From Xanthobacteraceae bacterium (GTDB lineage: Bacteria > Pseudomonadota > Alphaproteobacteria > Rhizobiales > Xanthobacteraceae), in the NCBI GenBank assembly GCA_024508855.1, contig JANINJ010000087.1, positions 1-64,000 of the forward strand: a DNA stretch of 64,000 nt, written 5' to 3'. Numbering within the stretch: position 1 is the stretch's first letter; the number at the start of each line of letters is the position of its first letter. The position numbers and the translations under genes were made by a program. The notes below the pieces were generated by a model. The model worked only from the letters and a program-made list of their open reading frames with translations, did not search any database and was not told the DNA's origin. Of this stretch, positions 52,538 through 61,832 are shown one piece after another.

Positions 52538-53395
52538 ATGAAGCCGCCGATTTTTGAATATGCGTCGCCGTTGACCGTTGCCGAGGCCGTCAGTCTGCTC
52601 GCATCCCGGAACGGAAACGCCAAGGTGATTTCCGGCGGTCAAAGCCTGATGCCGATGCTCGCGTTCCGCCTGGCTGCACCGGAACTGCTGGTCGATCTGA
52701 AGCATCTGAAGGATCTCGGTGCGATTCGCATCGGCGAGGATGGTGTTCGCCTCGGCGCCAGGGTCAGATGGTGCGATATCGAAAGCGATGCCCGGCTTGC
52801 CGTCAGCCATCCGCTGCTTGCCGAGGCGATCAAGCACGTCGCGCATTACCAGATTCGCAACCGCGGAACGGTCGGCGGTTCGGTTGCGCATGCCGATCCC
52901 TCGGCCGAGATGCCGGGAATCGCCATGACCTGCGACGCGCAAATGAAGATCGTCGGAAGTGCCGGTACGCGCATTGAGGCGGCGGCCGATTTCTTCACCG
53001 GTCCGCTGCAGACCAGCCTGGAGCAGGATGAAATCCTGACCGAGGTGCACCTGCCGGCGTGGCCCGCAGCGAGGCGCTGGGCATTCCTCGAGTTCGCGCG
53101 TCGCAAAGGCGATTTCGCGATGGCAGGCGTTGCTCTCTATTATGATCTGGATAGTGGCAGCCGCATTACAGATGCCCACATTGGTGCGATCGGCGTTGCC
53201 GATCGGCCGATCCGCCTAACGGAAGCCGAGGCCGTGCTGAACGGCAATCAGATGAGCGACAAGCTGATCGCGGCTGCCTCGGCGAAGGCGCGGCAATCGA
53301 TCGATCCGCCCTCCGATATTCACGCCCCGGGCGCCTACCGTGCGGCACTGGTCGCAACCCTGCTCGGGCGCGGCCTGAAGAAATCGGCCGCTTAG
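52538..53395 (+). CDS. Molybdenum hydroxylase FAD subunit (CoxM-like), cluster C
   Basis: From ATG 52538 (GGGAG upstream) the product has 285 residues with SGGQSLMPMLAFRLAAPEL, GTVGGSVAHADPSAE and ARRKGDFAMAGVALYY. It should pass electrons from the 2Fe-2S subunit to the respiratory chain or another acceptor. The frame is open further upstream to 52412, but that part has no ribosome site and lies in the promoter region. Confidence 0.9.
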   Translation: MKPPIFEYASPLTVAEAVSLLASRNGNAKVISGGQSLMPMLAFRLAAPELLVDLKHLKDLGAIRIGEDGVRLGARVRWCDIESDARLAVSHPLLAEAIKHVAHYQIRNRGTVGGSVAHADPSAEMPGIAMTCDAQMKIVGSAGTRIEAAADFFTGPLQTSLEQDEILTEVHLPAWPAARRWAFLEFARRKGDFAMAGVALYYDLDSGSRITDAHIGAIGVADRPIRLTEAEAVLNGNQMSDKLIAAASAKARQSIDPPSDIHAPGAYRAALVATLLGRGLKKSAA

Positions 53396-53404
53396 GAGTT
53401 TCAT

Positions 53405-53878
53405 ATGCAAATCGAATTCAATCTCAATGGCCAGGCGGTCAGCGCCGATGTCGAGCCGCGCACGACCTTGGCCGATTGCATCCGAAATGATTTCGGCCAG
53501 ACCGGCACGCACCTCGCGTGCGAGCACGGCGTATGCGGTGCCTGCACGGTGCTCGTGAACGGCGAGGCGGTTCGTTCCTGCCTTCTCCTGGCGGTGCAGG
53601 TGCAGAACGACAAGGTCGTCACGATCGAGGGTCTCTCTGGTGATGAATTGACGCCGCTGCAGGCCGCGTTTCGCAAGCATCACGCGTTGCAATGCGGCTT
53701 CTGCACGCCCGGCTTCATCACGACGGCACATGCGCTGTTGAGCCATGAGCCGGATGCCGACGAAGATCGGATACGCGACGTGCTTTCCGGCAATCTGTGC
53801 CGGTGCTCGGGATATGTTCCGATCGTCGAAGCGGTACTCGAAGCGCGCAGTTCTTACCGGGACTCGGGGAGCAAGTAA
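53405..53878 (+). CDS. Molybdenum hydroxylase 2Fe-2S subunit (CoxS-like), cluster C
   Basis: A 157-residue subunit with C39, C44, C47, C59 (CEHGVCGACT, SC) and CGFCTPG, CRCSGY. All eight iron ligands are present; the last motif has Ser where Thr is usual. It follows the FAD gene by nine bases, and its stop overlaps the next start as TAATG. Confidence 0.92.
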   Translation: MQIEFNLNGQAVSADVEPRTTLADCIRNDFGQTGTHLACEHGVCGACTVLVNGEAVRSCLLLAVQVQNDKVVTIEGLSGDELTPLQAAFRKHHALQCGFCTPGFITTAHALLSHEPDADEDRIRDVLSGNLCRCSGYVPIVEAVLEARSSYRDSGSK

Positions 53879-56169
53879 TGAAGGTCTTCAATTCCTATAT
53901 CGGCCGCCCGATGGAGCGAGTCGAAGACCTGCGCATGGTTCGCGGAAGGGGCACTTACGTTGCCGACGTCAATCGACCGAACCAGCTATATGCGGTAATC
54001 CTGCGCAGCTCGACCGCGCATGGAATCATCAAGTCGATCGATAGCAGCGAAGCACTGGCGCTCGCCGGCGTTCATCACGTTCTGACCGCCAAGGATCTCG
54101 GTAACGAGGTTCCACTTATTCCGCTTCGGCTGCAGCCGCTGCCGCAGCTCGAGCCGTTCCATCAACCGGTGCTGGCCGACAAGAAGGTGCGCTATGTCGG
54201 CGAACCGATTGCCGTCGTCATCGCCGAAAGCGCGGCGATTGCTGAGGACGCACTGGAACGCATCGCGCTGGAAATCGATCCGCTGCCGGCCGTTGCCACT
54301 CGTGCGCAGGCCGAAGCCAAGCGATCGGTGCTGTTCGAAGGTCATGGCTCCAACGTCGCGATCACCTGGAAGGCATTTCGAGGCGATGCCGACGAAGCCT
54401 TCAAGACGGCCGATTACGTCCGCCGCGAGACTTTCCGGGTTCAGCGTCATGCTGCGATGTTCATGGAGCCGCGCGGCTTCGTCGCGGAATGGGACGAAGC
54501 CGCAGGGAAATTGACGGTCTGGGGAGCCGCCAAGACGGCCTGGTACAATCGCCGGACACTCGCCGCCCAGCTCGGGCTGGAGCTCGAGGCCGTGGACCTG
54601 ATCGAGGTCGATGTCGGCGGTGGTTTTGGTTCGCGCGGCGAGTTCTACCCTGAGGACTATTTGATCCCGGCCGCGGCGCGTATCGTGGGGCGTCCGGTGA
54701 AATGGACCGAGGACCGCCGCGAACACATCATGAGCGCTAATCATGCGCGCGATGTGGAATGCGACGTCGAGTTTGCGGCGACGCGCGATGGCCGTTTCAT
54801 TGGTTTGCGCGGGCAGATCTGGTCCGACATCGGCGCCTATATCCGGACCAACGGGTCGGTTGGTCCACGCAATGTCGCACAATACATGTCAGGGCCGTAT
54901 TGCATGGAGCATATCGACCTGAAGAGTTCGATGCTCACGACCAACAAGACGCCTTGCGGCACGTATCGCGGGCCGGGACGTTACGAGACCGACTTCATTC
55001 GCGAGCGTATGATCGATCTTGCCGCGCAAGATTTGAAGATCGACCGCGTTGAGCTTCGTCGCCGCAATCTGGTGGCGGATGCGCAAATGCCCTACACGCT
55101 CGCTTCGATCACGCCCTATGACAGCTCGACGGAGCTCGATAGCGGCGACTATCACGCAGTGTTCGATCGCTGCCTGAAGGAGTTCGGCTGGGAAGAGCGA
55201 AGCAAGCTCCGTGGGCAGTCGATCGACGGCTACTATCATGGGCTCGCGATCGGCAGCTTCATTGAAGGCGGTGCAGCGGGTCCCAAGGAGGAGGTGCGTC
55301 TGGTCCTGGAAACCGATGGAGCGCTCTCGGTCTATATGGGATCGTCGTCAGTGGGCCAAGGGTTGGAAACGATCATGGCGCAGATCGCGGCTGACGCGAT
55401 GGAAATACCCTACGAAAAGATCACGATCCTTCATGGCTCGACCAGCTATGTCAAAGACGGTTACGGCGCGTATCACTCGCGCTCGACCGTGATGGGCGGC
55501 TCGGCCATTCTGCTGGGTGCCGAGAAGCTGAAAGAGCTGATCCAGCAGACCGCGGCTCAACGCCTCGGTTGCAAATCGGAAGAGGTTGTCATCGACGGCG
55601 AGCAGGCCAGCTTTGGCGGCAATCACATTGCGTTTGCCGGGTTGTCGGAAACGCCGCTCGAAGTCGAGGCCGCGTTTTTCAACAAGAAATACACTTGGGC
55701 CTATGGAACACAGGCCGCGCATGTGGCGGTCGATCCCGGCACCGGCCATGTCAAGGTAATCGACGTCATGTCGGTGGAGGACGTCGGCCGCATGATCAAT
55801 CCGCTGACCCTGCATGGTCAGGCGATCGGTTCGATCGTGCAGGGCCTCGGCGGAGCGTTCCTGGAACATCTGGTCTACGACGATGAGGGCCAGTTGTTGA
55901 CGGGCTCGTTCGCCGACTACCTGATGCCCACGGCCTCGGACTTTCCGAGCATTCGTTCGGTTACGCTCGAGCTTAAGCCGTGCCCCAACAATCCGCTCGG
56001 TGCCAAGGGCGCCGGTGAGGGCGGGCTCATTCCGATCGGAGGCTTGATGGCGAACGCAGTGGCGGATGCGCTGTCGCACCTCAATGTCCAGCCGATGGAG
56101 TTGCCGCTTTCACCGCCGCGGATCTGGCAATTGGTCGAGGAAGCGGAGGCCGCCCGCGCCAGAGCTTAG
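53878..56169 (+). CDS. Molybdenum hydroxylase large subunit (CoxL-like, non-CO), cluster C
   Basis: A 763-residue molybdopterin subunit, starting at ATG 53878: YIGRPMERVEDLRMVRGRG, GGGFGSRGEFYPED, SSSVGQGLETIMAQI and GAKGAGEGGLIPIGG with the catalytic Glu. The active-site loop reads TYRGPGRYE near residue 361, close to form II (AYRGAGR) enzymes, so CO oxidation is unlikely. It probably hydroxylates a heteroaromatic or aromatic acid. The TetR gene follows after 166 bases. Confidence 0.9.
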   Translation: MKVFNSYIGRPMERVEDLRMVRGRGTYVADVNRPNQLYAVILRSSTAHGIIKSIDSSEALALAGVHHVLTAKDLGNEVPLIPLRLQPLPQLEPFHQPVLADKKVRYVGEPIAVVIAESAAIAEDALERIALEIDPLPAVATRAQAEAKRSVLFEGHGSNVAITWKAFRGDADEAFKTADYVRRETFRVQRHAAMFMEPRGFVAEWDEAAGKLTVWGAAKTAWYNRRTLAAQLGLELEAVDLIEVDVGGGFGSRGEFYPEDYLIPAAARIVGRPVKWTEDRREHIMSANHARDVECDVEFAATRDGRFIGLRGQIWSDIGAYIRTNGSVGPRNVAQYMSGPYCMEHIDLKSSMLTTNKTPCGTYRGPGRYETDFIRERMIDLAAQDLKIDRVELRRRNLVADAQMPYTLASITPYDSSTELDSGDYHAVFDRCLKEFGWEERSKLRGQSIDGYYHGLAIGSFIEGGAAGPKEEVRLVLETDGALSVYMGSSSVGQGLETIMAQIAADAMEIPYEKITILHGSTSYVKDGYGAYHSRSTVMGGSAILLGAEKLKELIQQTAAQRLGCKSEEVVIDGEQASFGGNHIAFAGLSETPLEVEAAFFNKKYTWAYGTQAAHVAVDPGTGHVKVIDVMSVEDVGRMINPLTLHGQAIGSIVQGLGGAFLEHLVYDDEGQLLTGSFADYLMPTASDFPSIRSVTLELKPCPNNPLGAKGAGEGGLIPIGGLMANAVADALSHLNVQPMELPLSPPRIWQLVEEAEAARARA

Positions 56170-56335
56170 TCATTTTCGATTTGATTTTCGCGAGCAGTTG
56201 CGCTTCTTCTGACGAAGAGCAAGCGGAATCGCGGTCCGGTCCTGGCGAGCGAAGCGAGCGCGATGCTCGCTGGGGCGGACAAGGGAAACGGACTTAAGGA
56301 TTTCGCTCTTGCATCATTGACGAAGGGAGCGCGTC

Positions 56336-57019
56336 TTGGCGCGTCGTAGCAGCGATCCGGCTCGCGTCCGCGAGAAGATACTGAAACTGGCCATGGAAGA
56401 ATTTGGCCGTATCGGATTTGAAGGTGCGCGCGTCGACCGTATCGCCGAGCGCTGCAATGTCAGCAAGAACATGCTGTACTACTACTTCAAGTCCAAGGAG
56501 GGCCTGTTCGTTGCGGCTCTCGAGCGGATGTATGAAGGCATCCGCGCCCAGCAGCGAGACCTGTCGGTGCGCGCGAGCGATCCGCTTCTGGCGATGGAGC
56601 AGCTGATCGAGCACACTTTCGTCGCCCTCGAAAGCAACCCGCATGCGATTCGTCTGCTGAACGAAGAGAACAAGCACCGCGGTAAATATATCAGGAAGTC
56701 GAAGCGGATCAGGGATCTCTACAGCCCGCTGGTCGAGACTCTTAGTTTCATTCTCGAGCGCGGCTGCCGGGACGGTATCTTCCGGTCAGGGCTGGATCCG
56801 GCAGTTGTTTATCTGACCCTGTCATCGCTGTGCTATCATTACCTGTCGAACCAATACACACTCGAGATCGCGCTCAATACGGATCTGAGTTCGGTCAGTT
56901 CGCGCAAGCAATGGCTTCAACACGTGACCAACATTGTTCTGCAGTATTGCGTAGCCGACCCAAGCGCGACGCTGGACAGGAAGCCGAACGCGCGATCGTT
57001 GGCCGCCAGCGCAAGCTGA
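56336..57019 (+). CDS. TetR family regulator (cluster C candidate repressor), TTG start
   Basis: A 227-residue TetR protein starting at TTG 56336, with AGGGAG six bases upstream. HTH region: EEFGRIGFEGARVDRIAERCNVSKNMLYYYFKSKEG (in part: RCNVSKNMLYYYFKSKEGLF). The C-terminal domain has NEENKHRGKYIRKSKRIRDLY and SLCYHYLSNQYTL, like regulators near the RutR/NemR group. RutR binds TTGACCAnnTGGTCAA, very similar to the palindrome repeated five times here, so it is the natural candidate regulator of cluster C. Confidence 0.88.
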   Translation: MARRSSDPARVREKILKLAMEEFGRIGFEGARVDRIAERCNVSKNMLYYYFKSKEGLFVAALERMYEGIRAQQRDLSVRASDPLLAMEQLIEHTFVALESNPHAIRLLNEENKHRGKYIRKSKRIRDLYSPLVETLSFILERGCRDGIFRSGLDPAVVYLTLSSLCYHYLSNQYTLEIALNTDLSSVSSRKQWLQHVTNIVLQYCVADPSATLDRKPNARSLAASAS

Positions 57020-57073
57020 AACCAGCGTCGCGAATTACGGGCTGCTGCAGCGTTTCAAATATGCAAACCAGAA

Positions 57074-57105
57074 TAAAAACCGGGTCCTGATTCAATCAGG
57101 ACCCG
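57074..57105 (-). terminator. Rho-independent terminator of the MFS gene
   Basis: A perfect 10-bp stem CGGGTCCTGA/TCAGGACCCG (57081-57105) with loop TTCAA is followed on the minus strand by GTTTTTATT. It lies 42 bases after the MFS stop and between convergent genes, so it may also help to end TetR transcription. Confidence 0.8.
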
Positions 57106-57147
57106 CTCGGTTATGTTTGCAGATCATGCCCCGCAACAGGACGGGTA

Positions 57148-58548
57148 TCAGGTTGCGGGATTGGCCCCGGGAATAGCGTTTCCTTCGAGGCCGCTGTCCT
57201 CGATTGGGCTTCCGACCGGCTCCCATTTGATCAGCCATAGGGCAATCAGACCGGCGAGCGGCGACAACGACAACGCCAGCATCAAATTCGACAGGCCGAT
57301 CTTTGCCAGCAGCGGCGGAAAGAAAAACAGACCGATAATGGTGCCGATCCTCACCATGCCCTGCGCCCAGCCGGTGCCGGTACCGCGCAGCAAGGTCGGA
57401 TAGGAGAGAGCGGCTAGCGACGCAGAAACCGAACCCGGCCCCACCGTTTGGCCAAGGATGAAGAAATAGATCAGCATGATGGAGACGTAAGGTGACACGT
57501 GACCCGCGGTCCACCAGAACAGCATCAGGCTAACGGTCACGATCGTATAGCCGACAATAATCAATCGCCTGATGCCAATCTTGTCGACATAGGCCGCCGC
57601 GATAAGGCCGCCGATCACGCCCGCGACGGTTGAGACCAAGGTGCCGATCGCAGCATAAACAAAGTCATGGCCAAAGATTACCGAGGAGATTGACGGCAGG
57701 TAGAAGCCGACGGCGAAATATTCCAGGCTTTGGGTAATCGAGACCACCGAGACCAGCACGGTTCTCGCCAGATACGGTTGTGAAAAGATCGCGGTATAGC
57801 TGGTGGAAACGACCTCGACGGTTTTCGCGAAGCTCTCTTCCACCCGCACCTTTACATTATAGGTCTTTTCAAGAAGCCGCGCAGCTTCCGCAAGACCGGC
57901 GTGATGGGCGGCCCATAGCGGGCTCTCCCACATATATTTGCCCCGCAACAGCAGAATGATAAGCGCCGGGATCGCACCGAACCCGACGGCGAAGCGCCAA
58001 AGATGATCGATATAGCCGAGCATATAAATCGCAAGTGCAACCATCACCGAAACGGCGACCGCCACCTGCCACAGGAACACCCACAGCGCGATACTGCCGG
58101 CACGCCGCGTCCTGTTGACGAATTCGGCAAGGAAGCTGAACGCGACCGGATAATCCAACCCGACGCCAACCCCCATCAGGAAGCGGAAAAACAGTAGCAC
58201 ATAGATGTTTGGCGCGAGCGCTGCACCGAGCGTTGCGATCACGAGGCAAATCAGGTCGACCACGAACATGCGCAATCGGCCCACCTTGTCGGTCAGATAG
58301 CCGCCTGCGACGCCACCGATTATGGCGCCGACGCCCATGATCGCAGTGATCGTTCCAAGCTGCGACGGCGCGAGATTGAATTCGGCGCGCAGCCCGGAAA
58401 CGCCGATGCCGAGACTGGCAAAGTCGTAGGCGTCGACGAAAACACCGCCAAGCGCGATCAGGACCACACCAAAGCCGGACCTAGTCATGGGTTGCCTCCC
58501 GACAAAGTCGGCAACGTCTTCTTTGGTCCGGATAACGATCTCGTTCAT
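57148..58548 (-). CDS. MFS transporter (sugar/aromatic-acid symporter type)
   Basis: About 466 residues with twelve membrane helices. Motif A-type segments GGYLTDKVGRLRMF and YVDKIGIRR, an N-terminal GGVFVDAYDFASLGIG and LGVDYPVAFSFLAEFV-type (GVGLDYPVAFSFLAE) loop mark the sugar/aromatic-acid H+ symporter group. Start 58548 is chosen with a G-rich site upstream; ATG 58563 or 58584 are possible, but 58584 lies only 11 bases from operator site 4. It probably imports the cluster C substrate. A strong terminator follows it. Confidence 0.85.
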   Translation of the reverse strand: MNEIVIRTKEDVADFVGRQPMTRSGFGVVLIALGGVFVDAYDFASLGIGVSGLRAEFNLAPSQLGTITAIMGVGAIIGGVAGGYLTDKVGRLRMFVVDLICLVIATLGAALAPNIYVLLFFRFLMGVGVGLDYPVAFSFLAEFVNRTRRAGSIALWVFLWQVAVAVSVMVALAIYMLGYIDHLWRFAVGFGAIPALIILLLRGKYMWESPLWAAHHAGLAEAARLLEKTYNVKVRVEESFAKTVEVVSTSYTAIFSQPYLARTVLVSVVSITQSLEYFAVGFYLPSISSVIFGHDFVYAAIGTLVSTVAGVIGGLIAAAYVDKIGIRRLIIVGYTIVTVSLMLFWWTAGHVSPYVSIMLIYFFILGQTVGPGSVSASLAALSYPTLLRGTGTGWAQGMVRIGTIIGLFFFPPLLAKIGLSNLMLALSLSPLAGLIALWLIKWEPVGSPIEDSGLEGNAIPGANPAT

Positions 58549-58595
58549 CGATGCCCCCACCATCCCGCTCTCACGATCTGACAAACTAAAGCTCA

Positions 58596-58613
58596 GTTGA
58601 CCAAATAGTCAAC
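58596..58613. promoter_or_regulatory. Cluster C operator-like palindrome, site 4
   Basis: GTTGACCAAATAGTCAAC fits GTTGACTAnnTAGTCAAC with one mismatch. It lies just upstream of the MFS gene and includes TTGACT in the leftward direction. Confidence 0.68.
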
Positions 58614-58914
58614 GTGATCGTCAAATCGAACGCGTGTGCGAGTGCTGCTAAAACTATCTCGCGGTGCAACGCAAATGAGCAGCACGATCCTCGATGAGTG
58701 GACAGACGCGCGCAAGCGCAGCGTGCGGCCTCTCCGTCGAAAGTACGATATGCCCGATATTTAGCCCGTTGCCTGCAGTTTGTCCGCTCGATGCGCATGC
58801 GCGTTCAGACAGGTATCTTGCATCGAGCGCTGTAGATCGGCGGTCCATTCGTTCATCGCAACACCGCGATCTGGCTGGAACGAATTTCACGCTGGACAAA
58901 TTCCAAAAAGGTCA
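58614..58914. other. Spacer between two operators, nothing recognised
   Basis: Some 300 bases between the MFS promoter and the ABC-importer promoter. Short frames are present on the minus strand, but no product, tRNA or terminator can be supported. Confidence 0.4.
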
Positions 58915-58932
58915 GTTAACTAAGTAGTCAAC
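58915..58932. promoter_or_regulatory. Cluster C operator-like palindrome, site 5
   Basis: GTTAACTAAGTAGTCAAC fits GTTGACTAnnTAGTCAAC with one mismatch. It lies 84 bases before the NitT/TauT-type importer genes. Confidence 0.65.
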
Positions 58933-59016
58933 AAAAGAAAGCTCGGCGCATGTGGCGTCCTGGCGCATATTGCTCCTCACGAGGGTGATTGTTCGCCGCT
59001 TCGATTGAAGGAAACG

Positions 59017-59868
59017 ATGATTGCTCTAAAGGCTCAACCGGCAGGAGACGCTTATGGCGTTCCGGTTCCGTCCGCTGGCGCTACGAAGCCGGCAATGATT
59101 CACATTGCCGGTCTCGAGAAAAGTTTCAAGACGCGCTCCGGTGAAACTGTGAATGCGCTAACGAACGTTAATCTCGACATTCGCGAGAATGAGTTCATTT
59201 CGGTGGTGGGGCCGAGTGGCTGCGGCAAAACAACGCTGTTGCGAATTCTTGCCGGTCTTGAGATCGCTTCGTCTGGCGTCATCCAGTGCGATGGCGCGCA
59301 GATTGCCGGCCCGCGTCCCGATGTCGGTGTGGTGTTTCAACAGGCCACATTGCTGCCCTGGAATACGGTTCTGGCCAATGTGCTGTTGCCGGCCCATCTG
59401 GCGAACGATAAGTCCGAGGCGAGGGTGAAGCGGGCGGAGGGCTTGCTGGCGTTTATGGGTCTGAAGGACTTCGCCCAGAAATATCCGTTCGAACTGTCTG
59501 GCGGCATGCAGCAACGCGTCTCGATCTGCCGGGCATTGATGCGGGAGCCGCGCATTCTGCTGATGGACGAACCGTTCGGCGCGCTCGATGCGATGACGCG
59601 CGAAGCCATGAACATGGAGCTCATGCGGGTTTGGTCCGAAGAACGGAAGACCGTCATCTTCATCACGCACAGCATTCCAGAAGCCGTCCTGCTGGGAGAC
59701 CGTGTGGTGGTGATGTCGCCGCGGCCCGGACGGATTTCAGAAATTATCAATGTCGATGTTGGCCGGCCTCGAAGCTTGCAGACCATGGCGACGCCGAGAT
59801 TCGGTGAGATTTGCGATCACATCCGCACGATCTTCGGTGCGCAATCGTTGACGGCGACGTCGCTATGA
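59017..59868 (+). CDS. ABC importer ATPase (NitT/TauT/SsuB family)
   Basis: From ATG 59017 (AAGGA upstream; a TTG at 59005 is possible) the protein has 283 residues. Walker A GPSGCGKTT, Q-loop VVFQQATLLPWNTV, signature LSGGMQQRVSICRAL, Walker B LLMDEPFGALD and H-loop ITHSIPEA are all intact, with VVVMSPRPGRI near the end. The family imports nitrate, sulfonates, taurine and aromatic acids such as phthalate-type compounds. ATGA overlap with the permease gene. Confidence 0.92.
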   Translation: MIALKAQPAGDAYGVPVPSAGATKPAMIHIAGLEKSFKTRSGETVNALTNVNLDIRENEFISVVGPSGCGKTTLLRILAGLEIASSGVIQCDGAQIAGPRPDVGVVFQQATLLPWNTVLANVLLPAHLANDKSEARVKRAEGLLAFMGLKDFAQKYPFELSGGMQQRVSICRALMREPRILLMDEPFGALDAMTREAMNMELMRVWSEERKTVIFITHSIPEAVLLGDRVVVMSPRPGRISEIINVDVGRPRSLQTMATPRFGEICDHIRTIFGAQSLTATSL

Positions 59869-60656
59869 GTGCCGCAGCGAAACAATCGAGGTCTCATCTG
59901 CTGCAGTCGATCGCGGTTGCCGTGATCTTGCTGGCAGTGTGGGAAGGAGCTTGTCGGCAGTTCGATATTTCATCGATCGTCCTGCCGACACCGAGCGCCG
60001 TCGTGGCGCGCCTATATGCGCTGATTTCGAGCGGGATGATCTGGCCGCATCTGTGGGCGACGCTGATCGAGATCCTGAGCGGATTTGTTCTCGGCGCGGT
60101 TGCAGGTCTCGTGATCGGTGCAATGATCTCGTTGATCCCGGTTTTCGAGCGGCTGGTCTATCCATATCTCGTTGCGCTGCAAACCTTGCCAAAGGTTGCC
60201 ATCGCGCCGCTTTTCATCATCTGGTTCGGTTACGGCCTGACATCCAAGGTCGTGATCACGGCGCTGGTCTGTTTCTTTCCGGTGCTGGTCAGCGTGATCG
60301 CCGGCTTCCACTCCACCGACAAAGACCAGCTTGACATGATGAGGGCATTCGGTGCCACCAAGTGGCAGACATTGCTGCGTCTGCGCATCCCCTCGGCCCT
60401 GGTTCTGATCTTTGCTGGGTTCGAGATTGCCGCGGTGCTCGCGGTGATCGGGGCTATCGTCGGCGAGTTCGTTGGTGCGCAGGTGGGGCTCGGTTATCTC
60501 GTCGTTACGCTCAATTTCGGCATGGACGTCCCGGGCGTCTTCGCAGTCTTGATTGTTCTGTCGGCCATTGGCCTCGCGATGCACGGTCTGATGCGATACG
60601 CCGCGCGCCGCTACATTTTCTGGATTCGGCGCAACGACGCGCCGGTCATACCTTAA
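59865..60656 (+). CDS. ABC importer permease (NitT/TauT/SsuC family)
   Basis: A 263-residue BPD-type permease with about six helices and the EAA-like loop FGATKWQTLLRLRIPSAL, plus LQTLPKVAIAPLFIIWFGYG, typical of SsuC/TauC. Starts inside the ATPase stop (ATGA) and is followed after 18 bases by the binding protein, completing a three-gene importer under operator site 5. Confidence 0.92.
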   Translation: MSAAAKQSRSHLLQSIAVAVILLAVWEGACRQFDISSIVLPTPSAVVARLYALISSGMIWPHLWATLIEILSGFVLGAVAGLVIGAMISLIPVFERLVYPYLVALQTLPKVAIAPLFIIWFGYGLTSKVVITALVCFFPVLVSVIAGFHSTDKDQLDMMRAFGATKWQTLLRLRIPSALVLIFAGFEIAAVLAVIGAIVGEFVGAQVGLGYLVVTLNFGMDVPGVFAVLIVLSAIGLAMHGLMRYAARRYIFWIRRNDAPVIP

Positions 60657-60674
60657 AAGCAGTCGGAGGTAGGA

Positions 60675-61772
60675 ATGTTGAAAGTAGCTTTTGGGCGCCG
60701 GCTGATCTGGGCGGCGGCTTCGATGATCGTTATCGGCCTTGGCGGGATGCAGAGCGCGAGTGCGCTGGAAAAGGTGCGGTTGCTGATCCCGGTGCGGAAT
60801 ATCGATGAAGCCTTCTCGCCGTTCGTGGTTGCCAAGCAGAAGGGCTACTTCGCCGAGGAAGGTTATGACGTGACGTTGATTGCAGTTGGCGGCTCCAACG
60901 AGTCGGCGATCCAGGTGTCGGCCGGGAATGCCGAAGTCGGTGCGGCGTCACCGGGCGAAGCACTGGTCGGAATCCAGTCAGGAAAGCTCAACATCCGGTA
61001 TTTCTATGGCCTCTATTATTCGAATATCTGGTCGGTCGCGGTATTGCCCGACAGCCCGATCAAGGCGCTTACCGATCTCAAGGGCAAGAAGCTTGGTGTT
61101 CAATCGATGGGAAGCGCGGGCACGACGTTCGGCCGCGCGTTTGCGCAGGCGGCAGGACTGGATCCCGAAAAAGACATCTCCTTCCTGCCGATCGGCGTTG
61201 GCGCGCAGGCCGTGACGTCGGTACGCCAGAAGCTGGTGGACGGGGTCGTGTATTGGGATGCCGCGCTGGCGAAGTTCAAATTCTCCGGCCTCGATCTTCG
61301 CGAGCTTCCGGTGCCGGAGCATTTGCGGTCGTTGCCGGATGTGGGATTGCTGGCCCGCAATGAGACCATCAGCAAGGACCCGAAGATGCTTACAGGAATC
61401 GCTCGGGCCGTCGCCAAAGGTTATGATTATTCGATGGCAAATCCCGAGGCAGCGGTGCTGATCACATGGAAGGCCTATCCCGAAGCGCGGTCAAAGAATC
61501 CAGACGCGGCTGCAGCGCTCAGGGAGGGCGTAACAGTCAATCAGGCTCGGCTCGGCATCTGGAATTCGCCGAAGATCGGCGACAAGCACGGAACGCTGGT
61601 CGATGCTGACTGGAGCCGCTTGATCAAGTTTTTTGTCGACCAGAAAGTTCTCCCTGCCGCCGTGCCGGTTGATCACGTCATCACCGATCAATTTATCAAA
61701 GACATCAACACCTATGATCGGGCGGGCATCATTGCCGCCGCGAAAAAGGAAGATATTTCCAAGCTTCAATGA
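60675..61772 (+). CDS. ABC importer substrate-binding protein (NMT1/TauA-like)
   Basis: A 365-residue binding protein with an N-terminal signal (LIWAAASMIVIGLGGMQSASA) and the NMT1/SsuA-type mature domain: FSPFVVAKQKGYFAEEGYDVTLI, AAVGAASPGE-type GAASPGEALVGIQSGKL, DLKGKKLGVQSMGSAGTTFGRAFAQAAGLDP. It delivers substrate to the preceding permease. The gene starts after GGAGG. The ligand is unknown but context suggests an aromatic carboxylate. Confidence 0.88.
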   Translation: MLKVAFGRRLIWAAASMIVIGLGGMQSASALEKVRLLIPVRNIDEAFSPFVVAKQKGYFAEEGYDVTLIAVGGSNESAIQVSAGNAEVGAASPGEALVGIQSGKLNIRYFYGLYYSNIWSVAVLPDSPIKALTDLKGKKLGVQSMGSAGTTFGRAFAQAAGLDPEKDISFLPIGVGAQAVTSVRQKLVDGVVYWDAALAKFKFSGLDLRELPVPEHLRSLPDVGLLARNETISKDPKMLTGIARAVAKGYDYSMANPEAAVLITWKAYPEARSKNPDAAAALREGVTVNQARLGIWNSPKIGDKHGTLVDADWSRLIKFFVDQKVLPAAVPVDHVITDQFIKDINTYDRAGIIAAAKKEDISKLQ

Positions 61773-61788
61773 AGCCTCTTGGACCAAT

Positions 61789-61832
61789 GGCTCGCCCCGT
61801 TGATGGAGGCATCGATCGCAGGGGCGCCTTTT
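61789..61832 (+). terminator. Possible terminator after the NitT/TauT-type importer
   Basis: A GGC/GCCCC stem (with a two-base bulge) pairs with GGGGCGCC and is followed by TTTT at 61829-61832, 17 bases after the binding-protein stop. The loop is long, so this is a weak call. Confidence 0.35.
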
